The notes below the pieces were generated by a model. The model searched no databases. It saw nothing but the letters and a program-made list of their open reading frames with translations, and had not been told where the DNA came from. A stretch of DNA of 64,000 bases from positions 1 through 64,000 of the forward strand of contig NC_010694.1 in NCBI RefSeq assembly GCF_000026185.1. Reading direction: 5' to 3'. Both the position numbers and the translations under genes were made by a program. Shown piece after piece: positions 28,105-43,365 of this stretch; position 1 is the stretch's first letter; each line of letters starts with the position of its first letter. The stretch is from Erwinia tasmaniensis Et1/99 (lineage in GTDB: Bacteria > Pseudomonadota > Gammaproteobacteria > Enterobacterales > Enterobacteriaceae).

Positions 28105-29034
28105 ATGAAAAAAAACGGCAAAATGGCTGTCCTCGGCAGCATCAACGCCGATCACATCCTGAACCTGGCGCACTTTCCGCGTCCGGGTGAAACGGTGATC
28201 GGGAAGCAGTATCAGGTCGCATTCGGTGGTAAAGGGGCTAACCAGGCCGTTGCCGCCGGACGCAGCGGCGCGGATATTGCGTTTATCGCCTGCCTAGGCG
28301 AAGACGATATCGGCAAGCGTATTCGTCAGCAGCTGGCCAATGACCGCATTGATGTCGCGTCTGTCGCGACTATCACCGGGGGATCTACCGGCGTGGCGCT
28401 GATTTTCGTCAACGGTGACGGTGAAAATATCATCGGTATTGATGCCGGTGCCAATGCTGCCCTGACGCCTGAGCGCGTGGTTGAGCATCAGCACATTATT
28501 GCCGACGCGCAGGTGCTGCTGATGCAGCTGGAGTCGCCGCTGGATAGCGTGCTGGCAGCTGCACATATTGCCCATCAGCACCAGACCCGGGTGGTGCTCA
28601 ATCCGGCCCCGGCAACGCCGCTTTCAGACGAGCTGCTGTCGCTGGTTGATATCATTACCCCTAATGAAACGGAAGCGCAGATCCTGACCGGCGTGACGGT
28701 AAACAGTGATGAAGATGCGGATCTTGCCGCGCGCAAGCTGCACGAGAAAGGGATAGCCACGGTGCTGATTACGCTTGGCAACCGCGGCGTATGGCTAAGT
28801 GAGCAGGGTAACGGCCAGCGCATTGCTGGTTTTCGCGTGGCGGCCGTTGATACCATTGCCGCGGGGGATACCTTTAACGGCGCGCTGATGACCGCATTGC
28901 TGGAACAGCGTCCGATGGCTGAGGCGGTACGCTTTGCCCATGCCGCCGCCGCGATTGCCGTGACGCGCCGCGGTGCACAGCCGTCGGTTCCCTGGCGCGA
29001 TGAAATAGACAGCTTTTTACAGCAGCAGGGGTAA
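28105..29034 (+). CDS. rbsK: Ribokinase RbsK
   Basis: RbsK phosphorylates ribose at O5 using ATP, feeding the pentose phosphate pathway. It is a PfkB-family enzyme of 309 residues, exactly the E. coli length. The N-terminal substrate motif is [16 protein letters not shown] (about 41-56) and the C-terminal signature with catalytic Asp is [13 protein letters not shown] (about 249-261). It is followed 2 bp later by rbsR. Confidence 0.95.
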   Translation: MKKNGKMAVLGSINADHILNLAHFPRPGETVIGKQYQVAFGGKGANQAVAAGRSGADIAFIACLGEDDIGKRIRQQLANDRIDVASVATITGGSTGVALIFVNGDGENIIGIDAGANAALTPERVVEHQHIIADAQVLLMQLESPLDSVLAAAHIAHQHQTRVVLNPAPATPLSDELLSLVDIITPNETEAQILTGVTVNSDEDADLAARKLHEKGIATVLITLGNRGVWLSEQGNGQRIAGFRVAAVDTIAAGDTFNGALMTALLEQRPMAEAVRFAHAAAAIAVTRRGAQPSVPWRDEIDSFLQQQG

Positions 29035-29036
29035 AT

Positions 29037-30038
29037 GTGGCAACGATGAAAGACGTCGCCCGCCTCGCGGGTGTTTCAACCTCTACCGTATCGTACGTGA
29101 TTAATAATAATCGCTTTGTCAGCCCGGCGGTGCGGGAAAGGGTGACCTCGGCGGTCAGACAGCTCAACTATGCGCCCTCGGCGCTGGCGCGCAGCCTGAA
29201 GCTGAATCAGACCCGGACTATCGGCATGTTGCTGACCGCCAGCAGCAATCCCTTCTATTCCGAAGTGGTGCGCGGCGTTGAGCGCAGCTGCTACGAACGT
29301 GGTTACAGTCTGGTGTTGTGTAACACGGAAGGCGATGAGGCGCGCATGAACCACAGCCTGGAAACGCTGATGCAGAAGCGTGTCGATGGCCTGTTGATCA
29401 TGTGTACCGAAAGCCATCTGCCCTCTGCCGATATTCTCAGCCGTTATCCCGGCGTGCCGGCAGTCATGATGGACTGGGCCCCGTTTGAATGGGGTAAAGA
29501 CATTATTCAGGATAATGCGCTGTTAGGTGGGAAAATGGCGACCCACCATCTTATCTCACGAGGATATACGCGTATCGCCTGTATCACCGGTCCGCTGGAC
29601 AAAACCCCGTCTCGCATGCGCCTTGAAGGCTATCGACAGGCGATGGAACATGCCGGATTGCCCATTCCGGCGGATTATATCATCAGCAGTGACTTCGAGT
29701 TTCAAGGTGGGTTTAACGCCATGAATGAGCTGCTGGCACTGCGTTCACCGCCGCAGGCGGTATTTACCTGCAATGATGCGATGGCCGTTGGGGTTTATCA
29801 TGCTTTATATCAGGCGGGAATGGCGATCCCGCAGGACGTGGCGGTGGTGGGTTACGACGATATTGAACTGGCACGTTACATGACCCCGCCGCTCAGTACC
29901 GTTCATCAGCCCAAAGATGAACTGGGTGAGCTGGCGATTGATGCCCTGCTGCATCGTCTGGCCGATCCGATGGCCGAGACGCAGCTGCTGGTACTCACGC
30001 CGGAGTTGATTGAGCGCGCCTCGGTCGGAATGATTTAG
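29037..30038 (+). CDS. rbsR: Ribose operon repressor RbsR
   Basis: This is a LacI/GalR-family repressor of 333 residues. The helix-turn-helix and hinge are at the N-terminus ([20 protein letters not shown], about 4-23), followed by a periplasmic-binding-like ligand domain. The start is GTG (GTGGCAACGATGAAAGAC), giving [12 protein letters not shown] as in E. coli. Its operators are the palindromes at 24205 and probably 24127. The stop codon overlaps the stop codon of convergent hsrA by 2 bp. Confidence 0.95.
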   Translation: MATMKDVARLAGVSTSTVSYVINNNRFVSPAVRERVTSAVRQLNYAPSALARSLKLNQTRTIGMLLTASSNPFYSEVVRGVERSCYERGYSLVLCNTEGDEARMNHSLETLMQKRVDGLLIMCTESHLPSADILSRYPGVPAVMMDWAPFEWGKDIIQDNALLGGKMATHHLISRGYTRIACITGPLDKTPSRMRLEGYRQAMEHAGLPIPADYIISSDFEFQGGFNAMNELLALRSPPQAVFTCNDAMAVGVYHALYQAGMAIPQDVAVVGYDDIELARYMTPPLSTVHQPKDELGELAIDALLHRLADPMAETQLLVLTPELIERASVGMI

Positions 30039-31432
30039 GATTTTTTCTTATCACGATTGCTGATGAGATTGCGCCCATCTCCCGGCTTAAGCAGCAGGAA
30101 TACCAGCGCTGATAGCACGGTGATGATCCCCATGGTCAGGAAGGTGGCATGGAAGTGCTGCAATGTGTCGCCGCCAAAGCCTTCATAAAAACGCAGCACC
30201 GCCGCGCTGACCGCCACACCAAAACCAATCGCCAACTGCTGGGTGACGGCCAGCATGCTATTGCCGCTGCTGGCGTTACCGTCATTCAGATCGGCTAGGG
30301 TAATGGTATTCATCGCGGTAAACTGGGTTGACATCGCCATGCCCAGAATAAACAGCGGGATCAGCAACGCCAGTATATTCCAGTGCGCAGACTGTAAAGA
30401 GAATGAAGCGACCAGGATGCCAATCAATACGCTAATGCCTACCAGCGTTTTTCGATACCCAAATCCGCGCAGTACACCCGTTACCGTCGACTTGGCCAAA
30501 ATAGAGCCCAGCGCGGTGGGGGCCATCATGCAGCCAGCCAGCAGGGCGGTATAACCAAAACCAACCTGTAACATCAACGGCATCAGGAACGGAACGCTGC
30601 CGGTACCCAGGCGTGAAAAGATGTTGCCGACGATGCCTACGGAAAACGTACGCGTCTTAAATATGGGCAGCGGGATCAGCGGAGAGGGATGACGCCGGGC
30701 ATGGGCTATATAAAGAAGCAGCAGCACGATCCCTGTCAGCAGTACCGCCAACGCAATCAGGCTTGATACCACGCGCTCGCCAAACAGCTCAATGCCGCTG
30801 GATATGCCCACCAGACCCAGACCAAACAACAGAAAACCCAGCATATCAAAGCGGCGTTTCGGCGTGGTGAAGTCCGGCATATATTTACGTGCATAGAAAA
30901 TGCCGAGGATGCCTATAGGAATATTAATCAGGAAAATCCAGTGCCACGTGGCCCATGTCACCAGTACGCCGCCCAGCAGGGGGCCCAGCACCGGCCCTAC
31001 AAGACCCGGCATGGTGACAAAATTAAGCACCGGGAGCAGTTCGCTGCGCGGATAGGCCCGCAGCAGTGCAAGACGTGCCACCGGCATCATCATTGCCCCG
31101 CCAATTCCCTGTACAACACGCGAAGCCACCAATATCCCCAGTGAACCGGACAGCGCACAGGCCAGTGAACCCAGAGAGAATAGAAACACCGCAATGATAA
31201 ACACCTTACGTGTGCCAAAGCGGTCAGCCAGCCATCCACTAACCGGGATGAGCATCGCGACCGTTAAGGTGTAGCTGATAATCGCGGACTGCATTGCCAG
31301 CGGAGAGCGCTCAAGACTCTGAGCAATGGCGGGCAGGGCGGTATTAAGAATAGTGGCATCCAGCGACTGCATAAAGAAGGCCATTGCGGCTATCCACGGA
31401 AGTCCGGCCATACTGCGCGCGGATTTAATCAT
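30035..31432 (-). CDS. hsrA: HsrA, DHA2-family multidrug/drug:H+ antiporter
   Basis: This is a 465-residue major-facilitator protein with about fourteen hydrophobic segments. Family motifs are visible: [14 protein letters not shown] in the first helix (motif D1), [14 protein letters not shown] in the first cytoplasmic loop (motif A) and [13 protein letters not shown] in helix 5 (motif C, antiporter signature). Orthologous to E. coli HsrA (YieO), whose substrate is not firmly established. Position next to rbsR and upstream of an rRNA operon matches the left flank of E. coli rrnC. Confidence 0.9.
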   Translation of the reverse strand: MIKSARSMAGLPWIAAMAFFMQSLDATILNTALPAIAQSLERSPLAMQSAIISYTLTVAMLIPVSGWLADRFGTRKVFIIAVFLFSLGSLACALSGSLGILVASRVVQGIGGAMMMPVARLALLRAYPRSELLPVLNFVTMPGLVGPVLGPLLGGVLVTWATWHWIFLINIPIGILGIFYARKYMPDFTTPKRRFDMLGFLLFGLGLVGISSGIELFGERVVSSLIALAVLLTGIVLLLLYIAHARRHPSPLIPLPIFKTRTFSVGIVGNIFSRLGTGSVPFLMPLMLQVGFGYTALLAGCMMAPTALGSILAKSTVTGVLRGFGYRKTLVGISVLIGILVASFSLQSAHWNILALLIPLFILGMAMSTQFTAMNTITLADLNDGNASSGNSMLAVTQQLAIGFGVAVSAAVLRFYEGFGGDTLQHFHATFLTMGIITVLSALVFLLLKPGDGRNLISNRDKKKS

Positions 31433-31627
31433 TGATTGTCCTTTCTGTTCGTCTGATTTTCATGTGAGTTTCCTGTGGTCCAGAAAGGATAGCACCTCGT
31501 TCTGGCTTGAAGTGCTACCCGTGAACACTTTTCAGACCCGAAATGCGGGTTTATTGGCCTGAAAATGGTTGCTTTTAAGGCTTTTGGGGAAAAAATGCGC
31601 GCTCGGTCATTTTTTTGCAATAAACAC
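31433..31627. other. Upstream region of the rRNA operon
   Basis: This AT-rich stretch with short A and T runs (for example 31604-31625) lies between hsrA and rrn P1. It fits the UP-element and FIS-binding region expected upstream of an rRNA promoter. Individual FIS sites cannot be fixed by eye. No ORF with a ribosome binding site is present. Confidence 0.5.
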
Positions 31628-31655
31628 TTGTCAGTCATCAGAAACTCCCTATAAT
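31628..31655 (+). promoter_or_regulatory. rrn P1 promoter
   Basis: TTGTCA (31628-31633), 16-bp spacer, TATAAT (31650-31655) and the GC-rich discriminator GCGCC reproduce the enterobacterial rrn P1 layout, which is controlled by ppGpp, DksA and initiating NTP level. Confidence 0.92.
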
Positions 31656-31748
31656 GCGCCTCCATCGACACGGAACAACGGCTTACAGGCCGGCGTGTTG
31701 AGAGGTTCAGGAAGTTCTGAACCGCCGGAAAAACTTCTCAAAAAGAGG

Positions 31749-31776
31749 TTGACTCCGAAGGAGGAAAGCGTAGTAT
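31749..31776 (+). promoter_or_regulatory. rrn P2 promoter
   Basis: TTGACT (31749-31754), 16-bp spacer and TAGTAT (31771-31776) lie 121 bp downstream of P1, as in E. coli rrn operons. Confidence 0.85.
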
Positions 31777-31816
31777 ACGCCACCTCGCGACAGGAAGCTC
31801 CGGCACTGTTCGCACC

Positions 31817-31828
31817 GCTCTTTAACAA
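31817..31828 (+). promoter_or_regulatory. boxA antitermination site in the rrn leader
   Basis: GCTCTTTAACAA is the exact enterobacterial boxA that loads NusB-S10 and makes RNA polymerase resistant to Rho across the untranslated rRNA. Confidence 0.9.
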
Positions 31829-31984
31829 TTTATCAGACAATCTGTGTGGGCACTCGCAGGATTGATATCAGACACCTCCGGGTGTCAAAAAAAATATCAA
31901 GCCTCATGAGTGAACACATAATGACATTCATTATGACGTTTTACGATTGAGCATCGCTGAACTTGTTTCAGCAAATCGAACTTT

Positions 31985-33524
<1,540 letters not shown>

Positions 33525-33594
33525 CCTGAAGATACCTTCCGGCGCAGTGTCCACACAGATTGTCTGATAGAAGTAATGAGCGAAGAACACCAGA

Positions 33595-33670
33595 GTCCCC
33601 ATCGTCTAGAGGCCCAGGACACTGCCCTTTCACGGCTGTAACAGGGGTTCGAATCCCCTTGGGGACGCCA
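33595..33670 (+). tRNA. gltU-like: tRNA-Glu (UUC)
   Basis: A 76-nt cloverleaf with acceptor GTCCCC...GGGGAC, anticodon TTC within CCTTTCACGG, T-arm GGTTCGAATCC and an encoded CCA end. It is the only tRNA in the 16S-23S spacer, the arrangement of the Glu-type rrn operons (rrnB, C, E, G in E. coli). Confidence 0.98.
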
Positions 33671-33748
33671 TACCGATAACGAAGTGAAAGACGTTATCAC
33701 CCGTATCTCAAAACTGATTATGCGAAAGCGAGTCACGTTTGAGATATA

Positions 33749-33761
33749 TGCTCTTTAATAA
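33749..33761 (+). promoter_or_regulatory. boxA in the 16S-23S spacer
   Basis: TGCTCTTTAATAA resembles the leader boxA and sits in the usual place upstream of 23S, where it renews antitermination. Confidence 0.75.
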
Positions 33762-33894
33762 TCCGGAACAAGCTGAAAATTGAAACGACGTGTCGTATTC
33801 ATTCTCCGTAATAAGAATGAAATCAACGATACGTTAGAGTCTCTCAAATGCTTACAGCCGACAACACGTCTTTCGGGACGCTTGTGGGTTGTGA

Positions 33895-36801
<2,907 letters not shown>

Positions 36802-36947
36802 ACAACGCCAGAAGCGTTCTGGGTTGTGTTGAGAGACGCAAAGATATTTTCAGCTTGTACCGGATAAAAGAATTAGCGGAAACGAAAGATTTTGCGCTGG
36901 GCCAACGCGGCACCAGTGAAAAAGATTCGTTTCGTGCACAAAGAATT

Positions 36948-37067
36948 TGCCTGGCGGCTGTAGCGCGGTGGTCCCACCTGACCCCATGCCGAACTCAGAA
37001 GTGAAACGCCGTAGCGCCGATGGTAGTGTGGGGTCTCCCCATGCGAGAGTAGGGAACTGCCAGGCAT
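36948..37067 (+). rRNA. rrf: 5S ribosomal RNA
   Basis: A 120-nt gene from TGCCTGGCGGCTGTAGCG to GAACTGCCAGGCAT, with complementary ends. It is the only 5S copy here, and no tRNA genes follow it (E. coli rrnC has aspT-trpT). Confidence 0.98.
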
Positions 37068-37077
37068 CAAATAAAGC

Positions 37078-37106
37078 AAAAGGCCATCCTTCGGGATGGC
37101 CTTTTT
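37078..37106 (+). terminator. rrn operon terminator
   Basis: GGCCATCC, loop TTCG, GGATGGCC, flanked by AAAA and TTTTT: a strong Rho-independent terminator 11 bp after 5S. The A/T symmetry could also stop the convergent mobA transcript. Confidence 0.95.
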
Positions 37107-37162
37107 GCGTTACAGACATTTTATTTCTGCTGGACTCTGCTTCTGTCTCGTTCTTGCGGCGT

Positions 37163-37726
37163 TTACAGAAGATCCTCCGATCGATTGAAATTGCGAAATG
37201 CGGGTTCTCCCTGAGCAAAAAAAACGCTGTGTCCCCCCTCCTGTTGAAGAAATAACATTAATTTCCGCTCCCCTCGTGCCAGATATTGCTGAAGTGAATC
37301 AGCCAGGCTTCGGTGCAAGAGTGCATGTGTAGGGTGATCGCGCGCTCCGGTTCGCGCCCAAACAGCCGGAGCCTTGCCTCTGTATTGCCACAGACGCTGA
37401 GCCAAATTTTCAGGCAGACAGGGCGTATCACAGGAGGTGAAAACCACCCACTCGGTTTCTGTTTGCTGCAACGCCGCCAGCATTCCGGCTAATGGGCCGG
37501 GAAAATCGGCCAGCGTATCGTCGATCACCGGAATACCGCTCCGTTGATATACCTCAATATTCCGATTGGCATTAATCCATACAGTAGTGACCTGGGGCTG
37601 CAGACGCTGTAGTACATGTTGATAGAGAGGCTGGTTATGCCAGTTAATTAGCCCTTTATCCTTTCCTCCCATACGGCTGCCACGGCCACCTGCAAGGATC
37701 ACCCCGGTTATGGGTAGTCTGGTCAT
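37163..37726 (-). CDS. mobA: MobA, molybdenum cofactor guanylyltransferase
   Basis: MobA adds GMP to molybdopterin to give the bis-MGD cofactor used by DMSO-reductase-family enzymes. The GTP-binding signature [15 protein letters not shown] is at residues 11-25, and [15 protein letters not shown] (about 69-83) and SCDTPCLP (about 98-105) mark the active site. The length is 187 residues. In E. coli mobB follows mobA; here mobA ends 57 bp from the rrn terminator and mobB is absent from this locus. It is divergent from yihD. Confidence 0.95.
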   Translation of the reverse strand: MTRLPITGVILAGGRGSRMGGKDKGLINWHNQPLYQHVLQRLQPQVTTVWINANRNIEVYQRSGIPVIDDTLADFPGPLAGMLAALQQTETEWVVFTSCDTPCLPENLAQRLWQYRGKAPAVWARTGARDHPTHALLHRSLADSLQQYLARGERKLMLFLQQEGGHSVFFAQGEPAFRNFNRSEDLL

Positions 37727-37776
37727 TGGTTTCGCACCCGATGCTAACGTTGGTTTATCGATACGGGGACAAAAAT

Positions 37777-38046
37777 ATGAAATGCCACCGCCTTAATGAG
37801 TTAATCAGTTTACTGCAACCGGCCTGGCAGCAGCATCCCGATCTGCATTTAGTTCAATTTTTACAGAAATTAGCCGACGAAGCGGGTTTTAAGCAGCCGA
37901 TTGATGGATTAACGGATGACGTGCTGATCTACCAACTTAAAATGCGCGGTAGCAACAAAGATGCGCAGATCCCCGGCCTGAAAAAAGACTATGAAGACGA
38001 TTTTAAGGCGGCACTGCTGCGTGCGCGTGGTGTGATTAAGGATTAA
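37777..38046 (+). CDS. yihD: YihD, conserved DUF1040 protein
   Basis: This is an 89-residue small cytosolic protein conserved in enterobacteria, with no known biochemical function. The ATG at 37777 gives [17 protein letters not shown], aligning from the first residue with E. coli YihD (89 residues); the frame extends upstream to 37726 without support. The C-terminus [19 protein letters not shown] is strongly conserved. It lies upstream of srkA-dsbA on the same strand. Confidence 0.92.
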   Translation: MKCHRLNELISLLQPAWQQHPDLHLVQFLQKLADEAGFKQPIDGLTDDVLIYQLKMRGSNKDAQIPGLKKDYEDDFKAALLRARGVIKD

Positions 38047-38124
38047 ATCGGCGCTTTGTCCCGGCCGTAGCTGATTTAATGGTATTCTTCGAGGCCAGTA
38101 AGCAACGATCAGCGAGCCAGCCGG

Positions 38125-39117
38125 ATGACAGAACCTGCTTTTAACTTTGATACTCTCACGCCAGATACCATCCTTGATGCTCTCTGGAGCACCGGATTGC
38201 GCGTAGAGTCCGGATTGACAGCGCTGAACAGCTACGAAAACCGTGTCTATCAGTTCTTCGATGAAGAGAAGCACCGTTATGTCGCGAAATTTTATCGTCC
38301 GCAGCGTTGGTCACAGGCGCAGATTGAGGAAGAACATCAGTTCTCTGCGGAACTGCTGACCGATGAAATCCCGATTGCGGCCCCCTTGATGCTACAAGGG
38401 GCAACGCTACATCAACACCGGGGGTTCTGGTTTGCGATATTTCCCAGCCTCGGTGGACGCCAGTATGAAACGGATAACTACGACCATCTTGAATGGGTAG
38501 GGCGCTTTTTAGGGCGTATTCATCAGGTTGGGCAGCGTAAAGAGTTCGCGACAAGACCAACCATTGGCCTGCAGGAGTACATTGACGAGCCTTTGCAGAT
38601 CCTCAGCCAGAGTCTTCTGGTGCCCGCTAAGTTAAAGGATGAATTACTTGCCGCCGTTGGGCGTCTGCGCACAACTTTACTTAACTGCTGGCATAATCAG
38701 TGGCAGCCGTTACGACTACACGGTGACTGCCATCCGGGTAATATTTTGTGGCGCGATGGCCCACTTTTCGTGGATCTTGATGATGCACGTAACGGCCCGG
38801 CAATACAGGATATGTGGATGTTGGTTAATGGAGACCGTCAGGAGCAGCGTCTGCAGTGGGAAATACTGCTGGAGGCTTATGGGGAGTTCTGTGAATTCGA
38901 TACACATCAATTGTCACTGATTGAACCTTTACGTGCCATGCGGATGGTTTATTATCTGGCGTGGGTAGTACGCCGTTGGCAGGATCCTGCCTTTCCAGTC
39001 AGCTTCCCATGGATGACGGATGAGGATTTCTGGCGTCGACAAATTTCTATTTTTAACGAACAGGATAAGCTGTTGCAAGAGCCTCCGCTTCAGCTTTTGC
39101 CTGTATTCCAGGTGTGA
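38125..39117 (+). CDS. srkA: SrkA (RdoA/YihE), stress-response Ser/Thr kinase
   Basis: A 330-residue aminoglycoside-phosphotransferase-type protein kinase. The catalytic loop LHGDCHPGNILW (about 198-209) holds the Asp and Asn, and VDLDDA (about 215-220) is the metal-binding DFG equivalent. In E. coli it counters MazEF-linked death and responds to Cpx envelope stress. It precedes dsbA by 49 bp, the conserved Cpx-regulated pairing. Confidence 0.93.
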   Translation: MTEPAFNFDTLTPDTILDALWSTGLRVESGLTALNSYENRVYQFFDEEKHRYVAKFYRPQRWSQAQIEEEHQFSAELLTDEIPIAAPLMLQGATLHQHRGFWFAIFPSLGGRQYETDNYDHLEWVGRFLGRIHQVGQRKEFATRPTIGLQEYIDEPLQILSQSLLVPAKLKDELLAAVGRLRTTLLNCWHNQWQPLRLHGDCHPGNILWRDGPLFVDLDDARNGPAIQDMWMLVNGDRQEQRLQWEILLEAYGEFCEFDTHQLSLIEPLRAMRMVYYLAWVVRRWQDPAFPVSFPWMTDEDFWRRQISIFNEQDKLLQEPPLQLLPVFQV

Positions 39118-39166
39118 TCGACCTTTGGTTCGCCTACCGTGTTTGTAACTAGGAGAGAGTTTCAAG

Positions 39167-39796
39167 ATGAAAAAAATTTGGTTAGCGCTTGTCGGTATGG
39201 TTCTGGCATTTAGCGCCTCAGCGGCACAATTTACCAATGGTCAGCAGTACGTCACCCTGGATAAATCCGTTACTGGCGAACCGCAGGTTCTCGAATTCTT
39301 CTCATTCTACTGCCCGCACTGCTACGAGTTTGAACGCGTTTGGCATGTCAGCGATACCGTAAAAAAGAATCTTCCGGCCAATGTTAAGGTCACCAAGTAC
39401 CATGTTGATTTTCTCGGCGGCGACATGGGTAAAACAGTGACTCAGGCGTGGGCTGTTGCTATAGCGCTGGGCGTAGAAGATAAAGTGACGGCACCTATTT
39501 TCGAAGGTATCCAGAAAACGCAGTCCATCATGGATCCGGCAACGCTGAAAGAGGCATTTGTAAAAGCGGCGGGAATTAAACCGGCCGACTACGATGCTGC
39601 CTGGAATAGTTTCGTGGTGAAATCTCTGGTTGCCCAGCAGGAAAAAGCCGCGGCAGACATGGATCTGCGAGGCGTTCCGGCAATGTTTGTTAATGGTAAA
39701 TACATGGTTAATAGCGGTGGACTGGATACCAGCTCAATGGATAACTACGTTCAGCAATATGCCAACCTGGTGAACTTCTTGATTACCCAGAAGTAA
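39167..39796 (+). CDS. dsbA: DsbA, periplasmic thiol:disulfide oxidase
   Basis: DsbA introduces disulfide bonds into exported proteins and is reoxidised by DsbB. The signal peptide [19 protein letters not shown] is cleaved near residue 19-20. The thioredoxin-fold active site is C49-P-H-C52 in [10 protein letters not shown], and the cis-proline loop is [12 protein letters not shown] (about 168-179). The length of 209 residues is close to E. coli (208). The SD AGGAGAG lies 8 bases before the ATG. Confidence 0.97.
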   Translation: MKKIWLALVGMVLAFSASAAQFTNGQQYVTLDKSVTGEPQVLEFFSFYCPHCYEFERVWHVSDTVKKNLPANVKVTKYHVDFLGGDMGKTVTQAWAVAIALGVEDKVTAPIFEGIQKTQSIMDPATLKEAFVKAAGIKPADYDAAWNSFVVKSLVAQQEKAAADMDLRGVPAMFVNGKYMVNSGGLDTSSMDNYVQQYANLVNFLITQK

Positions 39797-39821
39797 TCTA
39801 TCCGAAGATCGTGCCTTTCTT

Positions 39822-39841
39822 TGCCGGCGTAACCGCCGGCA
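39822..39841 (+). terminator. Hairpin downstream of dsbA
   Basis: TGCCGGCG, loop TAAC, CGCCGGCA: an 8-bp GC-rich stem 25 bp after the dsbA stop with only a short T tract (TTTC). It is a probable terminator. Confidence 0.65.
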
Positions 39842-39902
39842 TTTCAAACACTAAATAGCATTGTAAAAAAGCTCCACCGCCACACAATATATCGCTTAAT
39901 TA

Positions 39903-39928
39903 TGTGGACACCACAATGGATATCCACA
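39903..39928. promoter_or_regulatory. Inverted pair of DnaA-box-like 9-mers
   Basis: TGTGGACAC (7 of 9 matches on the minus strand) faces ATATCCACA (8 of 9 on the plus strand) across 8 bp. Together with the perfect box at 40061 it gives three DnaA-like sites in the dsbA-polA spacer. Confidence 0.4.
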
Positions 39929-40060
39929 TTTCGTTTATTACATAATGACCTATGCAAAAAACGCGAAAAAATACTAACCTAATGATTAAAAAGAATTAAT
40001 AATAACAGCAACCCCGAATAATCCTTTCGGGAAAATATGTTAAAGAATTTACGCACAAAC

Positions 40061-40069
40061 TTATCCACA
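40061..40069 (+). promoter_or_regulatory. Consensus DnaA box upstream of polA
   Basis: TTATCCACA is the strongest DnaA-binding 9-mer (as in oriC R1/R4), 130 bp before the polA start. Coupling of DNA polymerase I expression to DnaA is plausible but inferred. Confidence 0.6.
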
Positions 40070-40198
40070 GGGTTTTCTTGCGAATTAGCGCGCAAACTCA
40101 CAACTGTCTGCGATTTATTCGTCGTTGTGATTTCATCTTTTAGGGTGAGCTGTGGCATCCTTAACCCCAATCAAAATCAAAGAAGAACGTGACGACCT

Positions 40199-42988
40199 AT
40201 GGCTCAAATTGCAGAAAACCCGCTGATTCTGGTAGACGGCTCCTCCTACCTGTACCGTGCTTATCATGCGTTCCCCCCGCTGACGAATAGCGCGGGTGAG
40301 CCCACCGGTGCAATGTACGGCGTATTAAATATGCTGCGCAGTCTGCTACTGCAATATAAGCCGAGTCATGTCGCCGTGGTTTTTGATGCTAAGGGTAAAA
40401 CGTTCCGCGACGAACTGTTCGAGGAGTATAAATCCCACCGTCCGCCAATGCCTGACGAGCTGCGCGCGCAGATTGAGCCATTGCATAAGATGGTTAAAGC
40501 GATGGGGCTGCCGTTGTTGGCCATCTCTGGGGTTGAAGCTGACGATGTGATCGGCACGCTGGCGCTGGAGGCCGAGAAAGCAGGGCAGGCGGTACTGATC
40601 AGCACCGGTGATAAAGATATGGCTCAGCTGGTCACCCCTGATATCACGCTGATTAACACCATGAACAATGCGATCCTCGGCCCGGATGAGGTCGTTGAGA
40701 AATACGGCATCCCGCCGTCCTTGATGATTGATTTCCTCGCGCTAATGGGCGACTCCTCCGACAATATCCCGGGCGTTGCAGGCGTGGGTGAGAAAACGGC
40801 GCAGGCGCTGCTACAGGGACTGGGCGGCGTAAAGGACATCTACGCTAATCTGGATAAAGTTGCGACGTTGACGTTCCGGGGTGCCAAAACGATGGCCGCG
40901 AAGCTGGAGAAAAATAAAGAGATGGCGCTGCTCTCTTACCAGCTGGCGACGATTAAAACTGACGTTGAGCTGGAGCTGACAAGCGACCAGCTGACGGTGA
41001 AGGAACCGGCGGTAGAAGAGTTGCTGGCGTTATTTAAGCATTACGAATTCAAGCGCTGGATCACCGATCTTGAGGAAGGGAAATGGTTGCAGGGGAATAA
41101 AGGCAACCCGTCTATGAAAAAAGTCGCGGCGGTACAGGATGAACCGGCAGCGGTGGAAGCGGCCAGCGTGCTGTCCTCCGACGGCTACGTCACTATTCTG
41201 GATGAAGAAACCTTTGCCAGCTGGCTGAATAAATTGCAGAACAGTGAGCTGTTTGCTTTCGATCTGGAAACGGATTCACTGGATACGCTCAGCGCCAATA
41301 TTATCGGGCTGTCTTTTGCCACCGCGCCGGGCGTGGCTGCCTATCTGCCGGTCGCGCATGACTATCTCGATGCCCCTGCCCAGTTAGACCGCAACGACGT
41401 TCTGGCGCGCCTCAAGCCGCTACTGGAAAATCCGCAGGCGCTCAAGGTTGGGCAGAACCTTAAATTTGATCGCGGCGTGCTCAAGAGTTATGACATCGAG
41501 CTGCAGGGTATTCGCTTTGATACCATGCTGGAATCCTACGCTCTGAACAGCGTGATCGGCCGCCACGATATGGATACGCTGGCGTTGCGCTGGTTAAATC
41601 ATAAGACCGTCACTTTCGAAGAGATCGCCGGGAAAGGCAAAAAACAGCTGACCTTCAACCAGATTGCCCTGGAGCAGGCAGGCCATTATGCTGCGGAAGA
41701 TGCGGACGTGACGCTGCAGCTGCATTTGAAAATGTGGCCAGCGCTGGAAAAAGAGCAGGGTCCGAAAAACGTCTTCGAGCAGCTGGAGATGCCGCTGGTG
41801 CCGGTCATGTCGCGGATAGAGCGCAACGGGGTACTGATCGACCAGGGCATTCTGGCTACGCACTCACAGGAGCTGGGCAGCCGCCTGGCGGAACTGGAGC
41901 AGAAAGCGCATGAGTTAGCCGGTGAGCCGTTTAACCTGTCGTCACCAAAGCAGCTGCAAACCATTCTTTTTGAAAAGCAGGGTATCAAGCCCACCAAAAA
42001 AACGCCGGGCGGCGCGCCTTCTACCAGTGAAGAAGTGCTGGCTGAACTGGCGCTGGACTACCCGTTACCTAAGGTGATCCTGGAACATCGTGGCCTCTCA
42101 AAACTAAAATCGACTTATACCGACAAGCTGCCGCTGATGATTAATCCGCATAGCGGACGGGTACATACCTCTTATCACCAGACGGTAACCGCAACCGGGC
42201 GTCTCTCTTCCAGCGATCCGAACCTGCAAAATATCCCGGTGCGCAACGATGAAGGTCGTCGCATCCGTCAGGCCTTTATTGCACCACCGGGTTACCGTAT
42301 CGTGGCGGCTGACTACTCGCAGATAGAGCTGCGCATTATGGCGCATCTGTCACAGGACAAAGGGCTGCTGTCGGCCTTTGCCAGCGAACAGGATATTCAC
42401 CGCGCAACGGCGGCAGAAGTCTTTGGCGTCTCGCTGGATAAGGTCAGTGGTGAGCAGCGCCGCAGCGCTAAGGCAATCAACTTTGGTCTGATTTACGGTA
42501 TGAGTTCCTTCGGTTTGTCGCGCCAGCTAAATATTGGTGCAGGAGAAGCGAAGAAATATATGGACCTCTACTTCGAGCGCTATCCGGGGGTTCTGCAGTA
42601 TATGGAAAGCACTCGCGAACTGGCGGCAGAGAAAGGCTATGTCTCAACGCTGGATGGTCGTCGCCTGTATCTGCCGGATATTAACGCCAGTAATGCCATT
42701 CGCCGCAAGGCGGCAGAGCGAGCGGCAATTAATGCCCCGATGCAGGGTACGGCTGCCGATATTATCAAGCGTGCGATGATTGCCGTCGACGGTTGGCTGG
42801 AACAGCAAACTTCCCCTGACGTTAAAATGATTATGCAGGTACACGATGAATTGGTGTTTGAAGTCCGGGCAGACGCGGTAGAAGCGGCTTCCGCGCAGAT
42901 CCGCGCGCTGATGGAAGGCAGCATGGCGTTGGACGTGCCGTTACGCGTAGATATTGGCGTGGGCGATAACTGGGACCAGGCCCACTAG
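40199..42988 (+). CDS. polA: DNA polymerase I
   Basis: A 929-residue replication and repair polymerase (E. coli 928). The N-terminal 5'-3' exonuclease domain (to ~300) starts [15 protein letters not shown]. The 3'-5' proofreading domain keeps the metal ligands in FDLETDSLD (about 355). Polymerase motif A is DYSQIELR, the O-helix is [14 protein letters not shown] and motif C is [10 protein letters not shown], all intact. It removes Okazaki primers and fills repair gaps. The start [14 protein letters not shown] aligns with the family. Spot 42 RNA follows, as in E. coli. Confidence 0.97.
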   Translation: MAQIAENPLILVDGSSYLYRAYHAFPPLTNSAGEPTGAMYGVLNMLRSLLLQYKPSHVAVVFDAKGKTFRDELFEEYKSHRPPMPDELRAQIEPLHKMVKAMGLPLLAISGVEADDVIGTLALEAEKAGQAVLISTGDKDMAQLVTPDITLINTMNNAILGPDEVVEKYGIPPSLMIDFLALMGDSSDNIPGVAGVGEKTAQALLQGLGGVKDIYANLDKVATLTFRGAKTMAAKLEKNKEMALLSYQLATIKTDVELELTSDQLTVKEPAVEELLALFKHYEFKRWITDLEEGKWLQGNKGNPSMKKVAAVQDEPAAVEAASVLSSDGYVTILDEETFASWLNKLQNSELFAFDLETDSLDTLSANIIGLSFATAPGVAAYLPVAHDYLDAPAQLDRNDVLARLKPLLENPQALKVGQNLKFDRGVLKSYDIELQGIRFDTMLESYALNSVIGRHDMDTLALRWLNHKTVTFEEIAGKGKKQLTFNQIALEQAGHYAAEDADVTLQLHLKMWPALEKEQGPKNVFEQLEMPLVPVMSRIERNGVLIDQGILATHSQELGSRLAELEQKAHELAGEPFNLSSPKQLQTILFEKQGIKPTKKTPGGAPSTSEEVLAELALDYPLPKVILEHRGLSKLKSTYTDKLPLMINPHSGRVHTSYHQTVTATGRLSSSDPNLQNIPVRNDEGRRIRQAFIAPPGYRIVAADYSQIELRIMAHLSQDKGLLSAFASEQDIHRATAAEVFGVSLDKVSGEQRRSAKAINFGLIYGMSSFGLSRQLNIGAGEAKKYMDLYFERYPGVLQYMESTRELAAEKGYVSTLDGRRLYLPDINASNAIRRKAAERAAINAPMQGTAADIIKRAMIAVDGWLEQQTSPDVKMIMQVHDELVFEVRADAVEAASAQIRALMEGSMALDVPLRVDIGVGDNWDQAH

Positions 42989-43222
42989 CCTCGCTAAGTG
43001 GTTATGCACCGGATCGGTTTCGGCTAATAAGATCCGGTGATGGCCTGTCCGGTAATCATGCTGGATTAATAAAGCTGGTGGCTTAACCTCTTTATTTAAG
43101 GCGAGTCCACCTCTTTATTACGACGCACACTTTTAATCTTAAATCCATCGGGTTGATTGTATTATGTGATTCAGGTTGGATTAAATATGCCATATTCTGA
43201 GAATTAACGAAAAAAAAACCTT
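42989..43222. other. polA-spf intergenic region
   Basis: This is AT-rich non-coding sequence. A TGTGA half-site at 43165-43169 is the only hint of a CRP site; its partner half is poor. In E. coli spf is repressed by cAMP-CRP. I see nothing else. Confidence 0.4.
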
Positions 43223-43249
43223 TTGAGCCCCCTGAAAATCATGTAGAGT
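43221..43249 (+). promoter_or_regulatory. spf promoter
   Basis: TAGAGT at 43244-43249, 7 bases before the RNA start, with TTTTGA at 43221-43226 (17-bp spacer), gives a plausible sigma-70 promoter for Spot 42. Confidence 0.55.
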
Positions 43250-43256
43250 TTGGCTT

Positions 43257-43365
43257 GTAGGGTACAGAGGTAAGATGTTCTATCTTTCAAACCTTTTACT
43301 TAACGTAATCGGATTTGGCTGAATATTTTAGCCGCCCCAGTCATTACGACTGGGGCGTTTTTTTG
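43257..43365 (+). ncRNA. spf: Spot 42 RNA
   Basis: The ~109-nt RNA starts GTAGGGTACAGAGGTAAG and ends in the GC-rich terminator GCCCCAGTC / GACTGGGGC plus seven T. It is nearly identical to E. coli Spot 42, including the unpaired regions that pair with galK and other catabolic mRNAs with Hfq. Its position between polA and engB is conserved. The terminator doubles as the 3' boundary facing the convergent engB. Confidence 0.96.

Noticed and set aside
31433..31984. Possible small ORFs in the rrn leader
   Set aside because: The region is fully accounted for by P1, P2, boxA and leader RNA; none of the frames has a ribosome binding site.
37726..37776. Longer yihD start at 37726
   Set aside because: The additional 17 residues overlap the mobA start and do not match the family; the ATG at 37777 gives the exact family length.
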